From Armatimonadota bacterium (GTDB taxonomy: Bacteria; Armatimonadota; Armatimonadia; Armatimonadales; Armatimonadaceae), in the NCBI GenBank assembly GCA_030833025.1, contig JAURHZ010000155.1:1-5635 (forward strand): DNA of 5,635 nucleotides. Reading direction: 5' to 3'. The translations under genes and the position numbers were made by a program. Below the pieces are notes generated by a model, which was not told where the DNA came from, made no database searches, and saw nothing but the letters and a program-made list of their open reading frames with translations. Below are positions 1-5,573 of the stretch, one piece after another. The first letter of the stretch is position 1. The number at the start of each line of letters is the position of its first letter.

Positions 1-193
1 CACCGCACCCCTTGGCAGACCAGAGCAGCTTGGGGCCGGTTGTTGGCCATGACTTCAAGAGACCGGTTTCCTTGGAGATGCCGGTTCTGTCCACACCGCG
101 AAATTGCGGTGAGTCTGTGGGCGCGATGGATGTAAACCGTGGGGCGGCAAGTGTGGTCGATACAAGAACGGCGGTCATCAGCGACATCATCAT
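1..193 (-). CDS. Exported PQQ-like beta-propeller protein, N-terminal part only
   Basis: This gene enters from the left edge and only its first 64 codons are present. The start is the first of three consecutive ATG codons (193-191), preceded by GAGGGAG at 200-206 with a 6-base gap. Residues 1-17 (MMMSLMTAVLVSTTLAA) look like a short Sec signal peptide. Residues 30-50 read QFRGVDRTGIS followed by KETGLLKSWP, and then GPKLLW at 53-58. This is the characteristic opening of PQQ-binding-like (quinoprotein-type) beta-propeller proteins of Planctomycetota, Verrucomicrobiota and Armatimonadota, where FRG-x-x-R-x-G leads into the first blade. Such proteins sit in the periplasm or outer envelope, and many have no shown cofactor or activity. 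Whether it binds PQQ cannot be judged because the blades are outside the window. It lies 79 bases after the pseudopilin gene on the same strand, with a hairpin between them. Confidence 0.72.
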   Translation of the reverse strand, partial: MMMSLMTAVLVSTTLAAPRFTSIAPTDSPQFRGVDRTGISKETGLLKSWPTTGPKLLWSAKGCG

Positions 194-199
194 TTCCTA

Positions 200-206
200 C
201 TCCCTC
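200..206 (-). promoter_or_regulatory. Ribosome binding site of the left-edge propeller gene
   Basis: GAGGGAG on the minus strand lies 6 bases upstream of the first ATG of a run of three (193, 190, 187). The spacing favours the first ATG. It supports this edge fragment as a real gene start. Confidence 0.6.
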
Positions 207-239
207 AAAGTACCAATTTCGTTTAGAAACTTAGATAAG

Positions 240-261
240 GGTCATGCCTGTCGGCATGACC
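240..261 (-). terminator. Hairpin after the pseudopilin gene, probable weak terminator
   Basis: A perfect 9-bp inverted repeat (GGTCATGCC at 240-248, GGCATGACC at 253-261) with a 4-base loop lies 11 bases past the pseudopilin stop codon. On the minus strand it is followed by CTTATCT, which is only moderately U-rich, so termination may be incomplete. It may instead stabilise the 3' end or allow read-through into the propeller gene. Confidence 0.5.
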
Positions 262-272
262 ACTTGTATAGA

Positions 273-977
273 CTAGTCTGCGAGGCCGCTTGCCTCAACC
301 TTACCTGCGTAAAATCCACCCTTGGCACCGATGGTATAGACCTTGAGGACTTTGCCTGGTCCCATCACAGTGAATTGCTGTGTTGTGGTCTTGGTGTCAG
401 TGGCCGGGATTGAGCTTGCGTGGCCATCGACCCATGCAGCATTAAAAGTGCTGGAGTGGCGTGCTTGAACGAGCTGTACTTGCATCCCTGGATATGGGGA
501 AACGCCCACATTTCCATCGTAGAGCATGATGGTCCCGGTTGTGTTCTGAACTGCTGCAAGGGTCACAGGAGTTGCACCTGGGAAGAAGCCATTTGTCATC
601 AGGCCGCCGTTAACAACGATACTTGTCCATGGCGGTGTGTTCGGACATGGTGCACCCGTTGTCAGCTGCGCGTTGATGGCATCCTTGTCGGAAGGGCAGC
701 GGTTGATTTCGTTATTCTTTACGTAAGGAGAAACAACGCTATAGAAGGTGTCAACGCACTGACCATTCAGGTTTGCAGAGAATGGGAATGTCTCATCGTA
801 ATCCTGAACGTACATCAGGGCTGCTGTTGCGTATTGCTTTTGGTTGCTCAAGCAGGATGCTTGACGGGCCTTTTCACGGGCTTGCGCAAATACTGGGAAG
901 AGAATTGCGGCCAGAATCGCAATGATCGCGATAACGACGAGGAGTTCGATAAGGGTGAAAGCGCGACGGGATGTCAT
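273..977 (-). CDS. Type II secretion/pilin-like pseudopilin with H-X9-DG C-terminal motif
   Basis: A 234-residue protein with a class III prepilin leader. After MTSRRA, the mature protein begins FTLIELLVV, with the conserved Glu at +5 (E11) and a hydrophobic helix to about residue 30. The following segment FPVFAQAREKARQ and CLSNQKQ, then YVQDYDETFP at 56-65, is the pattern seen in the many paralogous pseudopilins of Armatimonadota and Planctomycetota (the DUF1559-like group). H174, nine residues, then D184-G185 gives the H-X9-DG motif of this group. Four cysteines (C42, C74, C94, C111) could form disulfides. The residue before the cleavage site is Ala6 rather than the usual Gly. The start at 977 has GGAG at 986-989 with an 8-base gap. 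Such proteins are processed by prepilin peptidase and assembled at the inner membrane. The specific role here is unknown, since no secretion or pilus assembly genes are nearby. The gene ends in TAG at 273-275. Confidence 0.88.
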   Translation of the reverse strand: MTSRRAFTLIELLVVIAIIAILAAILFPVFAQAREKARQASCLSNQKQYATAALMYVQDYDETFPFSANLNGQCVDTFYSVVSPYVKNNEINRCPSDKDAINAQLTTGAPCPNTPPWTSIVVNGGLMTNGFFPGATPVTLAAVQNTTGTIMLYDGNVGVSPYPGMQVQLVQARHSSTFNAAWVDGHASSIPATDTKTTTQQFTVMGPGKVLKVYTIGAKGGFYAGKVEASGLAD

Positions 978-1110
978 TAAACGGTCTCCAATTGCTAAGT
1001 TACACTGCCAAGGGGCAGAGTTCCTCTGTAGATGATTTTGTTACATATCCTGAAAGTATTTCCAGTCTATCCGACGACTTGTGGTGCAAATCTGTTCATC
1101 GGGAGTAGTT

Positions 1111-1145
1111 AACGAAAAACAGCCCCTCATACGAGGGGCTGTTTT
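1111..1145 (-). terminator. Rho-independent terminator of the glutamine synthetase gene
   Basis: A perfect 13-bp stem (AAAACAGCCCCTC at 1116-1128 and its complement at 1133-1145) with a 4-base loop lies 10 bases past the glutamine synthetase stop codon. On the minus strand it runs into TTTTTCGTT. The stem is A/U-flanked on both sides, so it could also stop plus-strand transcripts, although no plus-strand gene precedes it. The stretch from 978 to 1110 between this terminator and the pseudopilin start holds no gene. It should contain the pseudopilin promoter, but I see no convincing -35/-10 pair. Confidence 0.9.
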
Positions 1146-1155
1146 GTCTTTTGGG

Positions 1156-2190
1156 TTAAACAGCCTTTGCTGATTTGACCGTCTGGATAATCCTGCCGGC
1201 AACCTTGTAAGGATCGGCTGCGGAGTTTGGTCGACGGTCTTCCAGCCAGCCCTTCCAACCGCGCTGAACCGTACCCATTGGGATACGAATCGATGCGCCG
1301 CGGTCGGAGATACCGTAGGAGAACTTATTCCATGGAGCAGTTTCATGCTTGCCGGTGAGGCGCATGTGGTTGTCTGGTCCGTAGACGTCGATGTGTGCCT
1401 GGATGATGTCTTCTGGTGCAAACGCCTGGCAGATGGAATCGTAGACTTCCTTGCTACCGGCAGAGCGAAGCGCCGTGTTGGAGAAGTTTGCGTGCATCCC
1501 AGAGCCGTTCCAGTCGGTGTCGCCCAGTGGCTTACAGTGCCAGTTGACCCAGTAACCGTAGTCTTCACCGATGCGCTCGAGGAGGTAGCGTGCAATCCAG
1601 ACTTGGTCGCCAGCTTCCTTCGCACCCTTTGCGAAGATTTGGAACTCCCATTGACCAGCTGCGACTTCTGCGTTGATACCTTCAACATTCAGGCCGGCTG
1701 CAAGGCACTGCTCAAGGTGCTCTTCAACCATGTCGCGGCCATACGCATTACGTGCACCAACGGAGCAGTAATACTGGCCCTGTGGATTTGGGTAGCCATT
1801 TGCAGGGAAGCCGAGTGGCTTGTTGGTATCGACGTCATAGAGGAAATATTCCTGCTCGAAGCCGAACCAGAAATCGTTGTCATCGTCATCAATCGTCGCA
1901 CGGCCGTTGCTCGAATGAGCATCGCCATTGGCATCGAGAACTTCGCACATCACGAGAAATGCAGGGGTTCCAAGTGCGCTGCGGCCTGGATCAGGGCAAA
2001 CAAAAACAGGTCGCAGTTGGCAGTCAGATGAGCCGCCTGGCGCCTGTTCGGTTGAGGAACCATCGAAGGACCACATTTCACAGTCCTCCAACTTACCGCT
2101 GAAATTATCGACAATCTTCGTCTTGCTGCGGAGGCTCTGCATCGGCGTGTAGCCGTCGAGCCAGATGTACTCCAACTTGGCCTTGGACAT
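1156..2190 (-). CDS. glnII: Glutamine synthetase type II (eukaryotic-like GSII)
   Basis: Makes glutamine from glutamate, ammonia and ATP in the cytoplasm, the main ammonia-assimilating reaction. The 344-residue length fits the short bacterial GSII branch, not the roughly 470-residue bacterial GSI. The N-terminal beta-grasp domain includes DGSST at 43-47. Catalytic-domain motifs follow in order: FEQEY (111-115), AEVAAGQWEFQI (174-185), NGSGMHANFS (228-237), RLTGKHETA (277-285), DRGASIRIP (296-304) and LEDRRPNSAADPY (316-328). By alignment in memory with human GS, the metal and substrate residues E134, E136, E196, E203, H253, R299, E305, R319, R324 and R340 correspond to E112, E114, E175, E182, H233, R277, E283, R297, R302 and R319 here, so the enzyme should be active. 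The start at 2190 (MSKAKLEYIW) has AAGAAGG at 2201-2207. An in-frame ATG at 2280 would add 30 residues without family similarity. The gene has its own terminator, and no PII or ammonium transporter gene is nearby. Confidence 0.96.
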   Translation of the reverse strand: MSKAKLEYIWLDGYTPMQSLRSKTKIVDNFSGKLEDCEMWSFDGSSTEQAPGGSSDCQLRPVFVCPDPGRSALGTPAFLVMCEVLDANGDAHSSNGRATIDDDDNDFWFGFEQEYFLYDVDTNKPLGFPANGYPNPQGQYYCSVGARNAYGRDMVEEHLEQCLAAGLNVEGINAEVAAGQWEFQIFAKGAKEAGDQVWIARYLLERIGEDYGYWVNWHCKPLGDTDWNGSGMHANFSNTALRSAGSKEVYDSICQAFAPEDIIQAHIDVYGPDNHMRLTGKHETAPWNKFSYGISDRGASIRIPMGTVQRGWKGWLEDRRPNSAADPYKVAGRIIQTVKSAKAV

Positions 2191-2200
2191 ATAAATGACA

Positions 2201-2207
2201 CCTTCTT
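2201..2207 (-). promoter_or_regulatory. Ribosome binding site deciding the glutamine synthetase start
   Basis: AAGAAGG on the minus strand, followed by TG, lies 10 bases upstream of the ATG at 2190. It selects this start over the in-frame ATG at 2280, which would lengthen the protein by 30 residues unlike GSII. The leader between here and the terminator at 2340 holds no gene. A loose TTGGCT (2301-2306) with TATGCT (2276-2281) is too far from consensus spacing to call a promoter. Confidence 0.65.
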
Positions 2208-2332
2208 GGGATTGGCATCCTCGGCCGGACCGACGTGCGGCTACCCGTGCCGATGGGTATGCTCGATTTGTGTGAAGCATATCATTTTGATGCGTTGTTA
2301 AGCCAATCTGAGGTGCTGTCGGGTTAGGTCGT

Positions 2333-2381
2333 AAAACAAAACGCCCCGTGTACCGAGCAAGGTGCAGGTATCCGGGGCGTT
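2333..2381 (-). terminator. Rho-independent terminator of the cyclophilin gene
   Basis: Arms AACGCCCCG (2340-2348) and CGGGGCGTT (2373-2381) form a perfect 9-bp stem. After a small internal loop, the stem extends through TACC/GGTA (2351-2354 with 2367-2370). On the minus strand the stem ends in TTTGTTTT, a good U-rich tail. It starts 20 bases past the cyclophilin stop codon and separates that gene from glutamine synthetase. Confidence 0.88.
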
Positions 2382-2400
2382 AATGTTAGCCATGAATGGC

Positions 2401-3081
2401 TTACTTAACGATAGTAGCCTTCTTGATCTTGTCTAGCTCTGGGAAGTTCTTTTCTAGGAACTTATTGCCTTGCTGTGCAATCTCGCCTTGAAGCTGTGTA
2501 ACTTGCTCGCCGTAGCCACCGTAAAGCTTGTCGACGACTTCCATCCCGGAAACAACCTGTCCGAACGGGGAGAAGCCCATCTGGTCGAGGCGCGCATTGT
2601 CCTTCAGGTTGATGAACAGCTGCGTCGAACGGCTGTTCGGAGCGCTGGATTTCGCGTAGGTGATGTAGCCACGCTTGTTGCTAGCGACAACCGTATCGTC
2701 ATCGATATTCGCATCTAGCCATTTGCTTGCGTACTTTGGATTGCCGTGGATACCAAACTGAACAACAAAGTCTGGGACAACGCGGAAGAAAATGACATCG
2801 GTGAAGAAGCCCGCACGCACCAAGTTGTAGAAGCGGTCCGCACCAAGGGGTGACCACTTACGGGTTACCGCGATGGTGAAGTTGCCCTTTGATGTCTCGA
2901 ACTGAACTTTGAATGTCTCTGGTGCTTTTGCGGTGTGCTTGGATGGATCATCCAGTCCAGGAATTGCAGCACTCGCTGCCGCTGTCTGCGCCTTTGGCGC
3001 AGGTTTTGCCTTCGTCTGAGCCATCGCTGGTACCGCAAATAATGAGAGTGCCAGCAGTGCTGTAAATGTGGTGTTTCGCAT
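2401..3081 (-). CDS. Secreted cyclophilin-type peptidyl-prolyl cis-trans isomerase
   Basis: Catalyses cis-trans isomerisation of X-Pro bonds, probably as a folding helper outside the cytoplasm. Residues 1-21 are a Sec signal peptide with a likely AMA|Q cleavage site. A Lys/Ala/Pro-rich linker runs to about 45, and the cyclophilin domain spans about 57-187. The core motif FFRVVPDFVVQFG (98-110) keeps the catalytic Arg (R100) and the Phe and Gln of the family signature (F105, Q108). QLFINL at 154-159 keeps the hydrophobic-pocket Phe (F156). FSPFGQV (170-176) matches the conserved FG-x-V strand. The position of human CypA Trp121 appears to be Arg164. A C-terminal tail of about 40 residues with GN-x-FLEKNFPELDKIK extends past the minimal domain, as in other cyclophilins of environmental bacteria. 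GAGGT at 3093-3097 precedes the ATG by 11 bases, a rather long gap. It is divergent from the propeller gene. Confidence 0.92.
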   Translation of the reverse strand: MRNTTFTALLALSLFAVPAMAQTKAKPAPKAQTAAASAAIPGLDDPSKHTAKAPETFKVQFETSKGNFTIAVTRKWSPLGADRFYNLVRAGFFTDVIFFRVVPDFVVQFGIHGNPKYASKWLDANIDDDTVVASNKRGYITYAKSSAPNSRSTQLFINLKDNARLDQMGFSPFGQVVSGMEVVDKLYGGYGEQVTQLQGEIAQQGNKFLEKNFPELDKIKKATIVK

Positions 3082-3109
3082 ATGTCAGTATAACCTCATC
3101 GAACGCCCG

Positions 3110-3136
3110 GATTGGTTCAAGTTGCCCCAACCAATC
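3110..3136. repeat. 8-bp inverted repeat in the divergent promoter region, candidate operator
   Basis: GATTGGTT (3110-3117) and AACCAATC (3129-3136) are perfect complements separated by 11 bases. The arm centres are 19 bases apart, about two helical turns. The dyad lies between the divergent cyclophilin and propeller genes and just upstream of the TATACT at 3143. That position and spacing would suit a dimeric regulator, but no regulator gene is present and the function is inference. Confidence 0.45.
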
Positions 3137-3148
3137 ACAGGCTATACT
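3122..3148 (+). promoter_or_regulatory. Candidate promoter of the propeller/oxidoreductase unit
   Basis: TATACT at 3143-3148 is a good -10 match, 37 bases before the propeller start codon. The best -35 candidate is TTGCCC at 3122-3127 with a spacer of only 15 bases, so the -35 is weak and an activator or alternative sigma factor may be involved. The inverted repeat at 3110-3136 overlaps the -35 region. Confidence 0.35.
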
Positions 3149-3174
3149 GCATCATCGGTCACATCGGCCGGTCG

Positions 3175-3180
3175 AAGGAG
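3175..3180 (+). promoter_or_regulatory. Ribosome binding site deciding the propeller protein start
   Basis: AAGGAG lies 5 bases before the ATG at 3186 and 8 bases before a second ATG at 3189. Either start leaves the signal peptide intact. It rules out the upstream in-frame ATG at 3066, which would run through the divergent promoter region and place 40 unlikely residues ahead of the signal peptide. Confidence 0.8.
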
Positions 3181-3185
3181 ACCCG

Positions 3186-4169
3186 ATGATGAAACTCTCC
3201 CGCCAACAGGCGATTGCTTCCCTCTTTACCGCAGCGCTGCTCGGTCCCGCTGCTCTCGCATCCTCGGTGCAAACATCTGGTAATGCTCGCTACGGGATGG
3301 TTGTTCAGAGCAAGGGTAAAGTCACCCGAATTGACAAGTCCGGCAATATCCTCTGGCAATATGACTGCGCGTACAACTCACATGACATCCGCTTGCTTCC
3401 AAATGGCAATGTCGTTGTAACAACCCAGCCAAGCGTGATCGAAGAGATCACTCCGGAAAAGAAAGTGGTCTGGGCGTGGAAGGGGAAAGCCGTTGCTCCC
3501 CACGATGGCCCGATCGAAATCCATAGCTTTGAACGCCTTGAAAATGGCAATACCATCATCAGTGAGTCTGGCAACAAGCGGATTATCGAAGTCGACCCAC
3601 AGGGAAATATCGTTCACTCGATTGCACTCACTGTTGAAAAGCCGGACTGGCATCGTGATACACGACGTGTCCGACGCACCGATAAAGGCACATATCTCGT
3701 CGCCCATGAAGGTATGGGGATGGTTCGCGAGTATGACAAGGCCGGCAAAGTCCTTTGGGAGCACAAGCTTGTGCTCGGTGCCGAGCCAGCAACACCGGGC
3801 GCTAACGGCCACGGCGTTTCCATTTTTAATGTGCTTTCACTAAAGAACGGCAATGTTCTTATCGGGGGCGGAAACAACAACCGTGTCTACGAAGTTGACC
3901 GCGCTGGAAAGACTGTGTGGAGCATCGAGCGGGATGAGTTGAAAACCCCGGATGGCAAAGCAATCCACCTCTGCTGGGTGACCAGCCTTAATGTTCTCCG
4001 TAATGGGAATATGGTCTTTGCAACCGCGTTTGCAGGTCCGGATCAGCCGATCCTTGTCGAAGTCAACCGCAAGAAGGAAGTTGTCTGGGCGAAGTACCCG
4101 GATGCAACCATCGGCGATGATGTCTGCGCTTTCTGGCTGACAGACGTCAAGGGAAGCATCATTCGCTGA
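3186..4169 (+). CDS. Exported six-repeat beta-propeller protein (PQQ-like/arylsulfotransferase-like fold)
   Basis: A 327-residue protein with an N-terminal Sec-type signal (KLSR, then a hydrophobic run to about residue 26, ALAS near the cleavage site). It then shows six tandem repeats of roughly 36-50 residues, at about 45-80, 84-128, 132-175, 179-228, 233-281 and 289-327. The repeat is V-x-E-(V/I)-D-x-x-G-K-x-(V/L)-W, a spacer with His, then L-x-NGN plus a beta strand. The tryptophan step is ILW, VVW, IVH, VLW, TVW and VVW; the NGN turn is clear in repeats 1, 2, 4 and 5. This is a beta-propeller, most like PQQ-like or arylsulfotransferase-type repeat proteins, but no catalytic residue can be assigned. 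It acts outside the cytoplasm by inference. Its TGA overlaps the start of the downstream oxidoreductase by one base, so the two are almost certainly co-expressed. It may bind or present substrate, or act as an enzyme on its own. Confidence 0.85.
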   Translation: MMKLSRQQAIASLFTAALLGPAALASSVQTSGNARYGMVVQSKGKVTRIDKSGNILWQYDCAYNSHDIRLLPNGNVVVTTQPSVIEEITPEKKVVWAWKGKAVAPHDGPIEIHSFERLENGNTIISESGNKRIIEVDPQGNIVHSIALTVEKPDWHRDTRRVRRTDKGTYLVAHEGMGMVREYDKAGKVLWEHKLVLGAEPATPGANGHGVSIFNVLSLKNGNVLIGGGNNNRVYEVDRAGKTVWSIERDELKTPDGKAIHLCWVTSLNVLRNGNMVFATAFAGPDQPILVEVNRKKEVVWAKYPDATIGDDVCAFWLTDVKGSIIR

Positions 4170-5479
4170 TGTCCACGCCTAACAGTTCGCTTTCCCGTAA
4201 GGGCTTTCTCGCAGGAACAGCCGGTGTTATCGCCGGCTTTCCGACCATCGTACATGCATCCGTGCTTGGGCGTGGGGGCTACACCTCGCCAAGTAACCGT
4301 GTCACGGTCGGGATGATTGGCACTGGCAAAATGGCTAATGACTACCATTTACCGACGTTGATTGACTTTCGGGATGTTCAGATTCTTGCTGTATGTGATG
4401 TCGACACGACTCGTCGTTTGGCGGCTCAGAACCGTGTGCTGACTAACTACGAAAAGCAGGGCAGAAGCGGTGCACACGTGGATGTCTATAACGACTTCCG
4501 CGATGTCATCGGACGCAAGGACATCGATGCCGTTTGTATAGCAACGCCGGAACACTGGCATGCCATCCCTGTCATCGAAGCAGCGAAAGCTGGCAAGGAC
4601 ATTTACTGCGAAAAGCCATTGACTCTGACGCTTCTCGAAGCAAAGCGCTGTATTGAGGCGGTGCGGAAGCACAAGCGTGTGATGCAAACGGGGTCCCAGC
4701 AGCGCTCCAATGTCTTCGGTCCGTTCCGGGAGGCATGCGAGTTTGTGCGCTCTGGGCGTATCGGTACAGTCAAGTCGGTAACCGTGGGTGTCGGCGGGCC
4801 AAGTGTAAAGTGTGATCTAGCTGGTGAACCAATGGAGCCAGGTCTGGATTGGGACCTGTGGCTTGGTCCAACGCCTGACCGTCCTTACTCATCGGTGCTA
4901 AGCCCACGCGGCAGCCATAATCACTTCCCGGCATGGCGTAACTACCGGGAGTTTTCTGGTGGCGGGCATGCTGACATTGGCGCGCACATGTACGACATCA
5001 TGCAGTGGGGACTTGGCACGGATGCATCTGGGCCGGTTGAGGTTATGCCACCCGATGACCCATCGGAGGGACAGGGAGCCCGCTTCATCATGCCGAATGG
5101 TGTTGAAATCACCCACGGCGGCGCAAGCGGTGTGGTCTTTACTGGTACGCGTGGGATGCTTCGCGTTGACCGTGGTGTGCTGTTTAGCAATCCAAAGGAA
5201 CTCATTCAGGATCCCCTGGCCGATAACGAAGTCCACCTCTTCAAGTCGCCGGGCCATCATCGAAACTGGCTGGACTGCATCAAGTCTCGTGAGCGCTGTC
5301 TCTGTGATGTCGAAATCGGCGCGCGCTCGAACCAATACACACAGCTTGGCAACCTTGCCTATTGGCATGGGCGCAAGCTTAAGTGGGATCCTGTCAAATG
5401 GGAGTTTCCAGGAGACAAGGAAGCCAATACGTGGCTTGATTATGAGCGACGTCCACAGTGGAAGCTTCCAAAGGCCTAA
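4169..5479 (+). CDS. Tat-targeted Gfo/Idh/MocA family NAD(P)-dependent oxidoreductase
   Basis: A 436-residue oxidoreductase of the family that acts on sugars, inositols and related polyols. The N-terminus has a Tat-like signal SRKGFLAG (9-16, Arg-Lys rather than Arg-Arg), a hydrophobic stretch, and TIVHA|SVLG near the cleavage site. The Rossmann domain starts with VTVGMIGTGKMA (46-56), then AVCDVD (74-79) and CIATPEHWH (123-131). The family EKP motif is at 148-150, with Lys149 the conserved catalytic lysine, followed by TGSQQRS (174-180). In the C-terminal domain, GAHMYD (271-276) supplies the conserved His273 and Asp276. HHRNWLDCIKSR (363-374) and GRKLKWDPV (401-409) are typical of the Tat-exported subgroup in Planctomycetota-like bacteria. 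Family precedent for a periplasmic Tat-exported member is Zymomonas glucose-fructose oxidoreductase. The substrate is unknown. The start overlaps the propeller stop as TGATG, and the nearest Shine-Dalgarno-like run, AAGGGAAG, is 12 bases upstream, so it probably depends on translational coupling. Confidence 0.94.
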   Translation: MSTPNSSLSRKGFLAGTAGVIAGFPTIVHASVLGRGGYTSPSNRVTVGMIGTGKMANDYHLPTLIDFRDVQILAVCDVDTTRRLAAQNRVLTNYEKQGRSGAHVDVYNDFRDVIGRKDIDAVCIATPEHWHAIPVIEAAKAGKDIYCEKPLTLTLLEAKRCIEAVRKHKRVMQTGSQQRSNVFGPFREACEFVRSGRIGTVKSVTVGVGGPSVKCDLAGEPMEPGLDWDLWLGPTPDRPYSSVLSPRGSHNHFPAWRNYREFSGGGHADIGAHMYDIMQWGLGTDASGPVEVMPPDDPSEGQGARFIMPNGVEITHGGASGVVFTGTRGMLRVDRGVLFSNPKELIQDPLADNEVHLFKSPGHHRNWLDCIKSRERCLCDVEIGARSNQYTQLGNLAYWHGRKLKWDPVKWEFPGDKEANTWLDYERRPQWKLPKA

Positions 5480-5506
5480 GCCAACGGGGAGTTTCATGGT
5501 CGTTTC

Positions 5507-5542
5507 AAAAGCCTCATCGGTAGTACCGCTGGTGGGGCTTTT
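5507..5542 (+). terminator. Terminator hairpin of the propeller/oxidoreductase unit
   Basis: AAAAGCC (5507-5513) pairs perfectly with GGCTTTT (5536-5542). On the plus-strand RNA, pairing continues inward to 5520/5529 with three G-U pairs, giving a stem of about 14 bp and an 8-base loop that ends in UUUUCU. The G-U pairs exist only in the plus-strand transcript, so it is better suited to the oxidoreductase unit than to the gene converging from the right. It lies 27 bases past the stop codon. Confidence 0.75.
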
Positions 5543-5555
5543 CTGCGCCAGCGGT
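5525..5555. repeat. Second inverted repeat overlapping the terminator
   Basis: ACCGCTGG (5525-5532) and CCAGCGGT (5548-5555) are perfect complements with a 15-base spacer. The left arm lies inside the terminator hairpin, so the two structures cannot form fully at once. No U-rich run follows it on either strand. It could be part of the 3' end of the gene converging from the right. Confidence 0.5.
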
Positions 5556-5573
5556 CTCGTTGAGCTGACTTTT

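Noticed and set aside
265..270. TATACA on the minus strand as a -10 for the left-edge propeller gene
   Set aside because: There is no matching -35 at a suitable distance, and transcription from it would have to pass the 240-261 hairpin at once.
12..413. Plus-strand ORF of 133 residues at the left edge
   Set aside because: It crosses the propeller gene start, the hairpin and the pseudopilin end on the opposite strand, and shows no domain.
420..980. Plus-strand ORF of 186 residues antisense to the pseudopilin
   Set aside because: It is Cys/Trp-rich with no recognisable domain, and it mirrors a well-supported pseudopilin gene.
1002..1021. Small hairpin CTGCC/GGCAG in the pseudopilin leader as a regulatory RNA
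   Set aside because: Only 5 bp are perfect, with a 4-base loop. There is no surrounding conserved structure to support more than chance.
1345..2031. Long plus-strand ORF antisense to glutamine synthetase, and the minus-strand 1041-1688 frame
   Set aside because: Both lie in other frames of a certain, conserved gene. Their translations are low-complexity or family-free, and they lack ribosome binding sites.
2191..2280. Upstream in-frame ATG at 2280 extending glutamine synthetase by 30 residues
   Set aside because: The extension is Arg-rich and unlike GSII N-termini, while the ATG at 2190 has a Shine-Dalgarno and begins the normal family sequence.
3066..3185. Upstream in-frame ATG at 3066 extending the propeller protein by 40 residues
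   Set aside because: It would overlap the cyclophilin start, cross the -10-like element, and put unlikely sequence before a clear signal peptide that has its own AAGGAG.
4898..5497. Minus-strand ORF of 199 residues antisense to the oxidoreductase
   Set aside because: It is the shadow of a strongly conserved Gfo/Idh/MocA coding region and would run across its catalytic domain.
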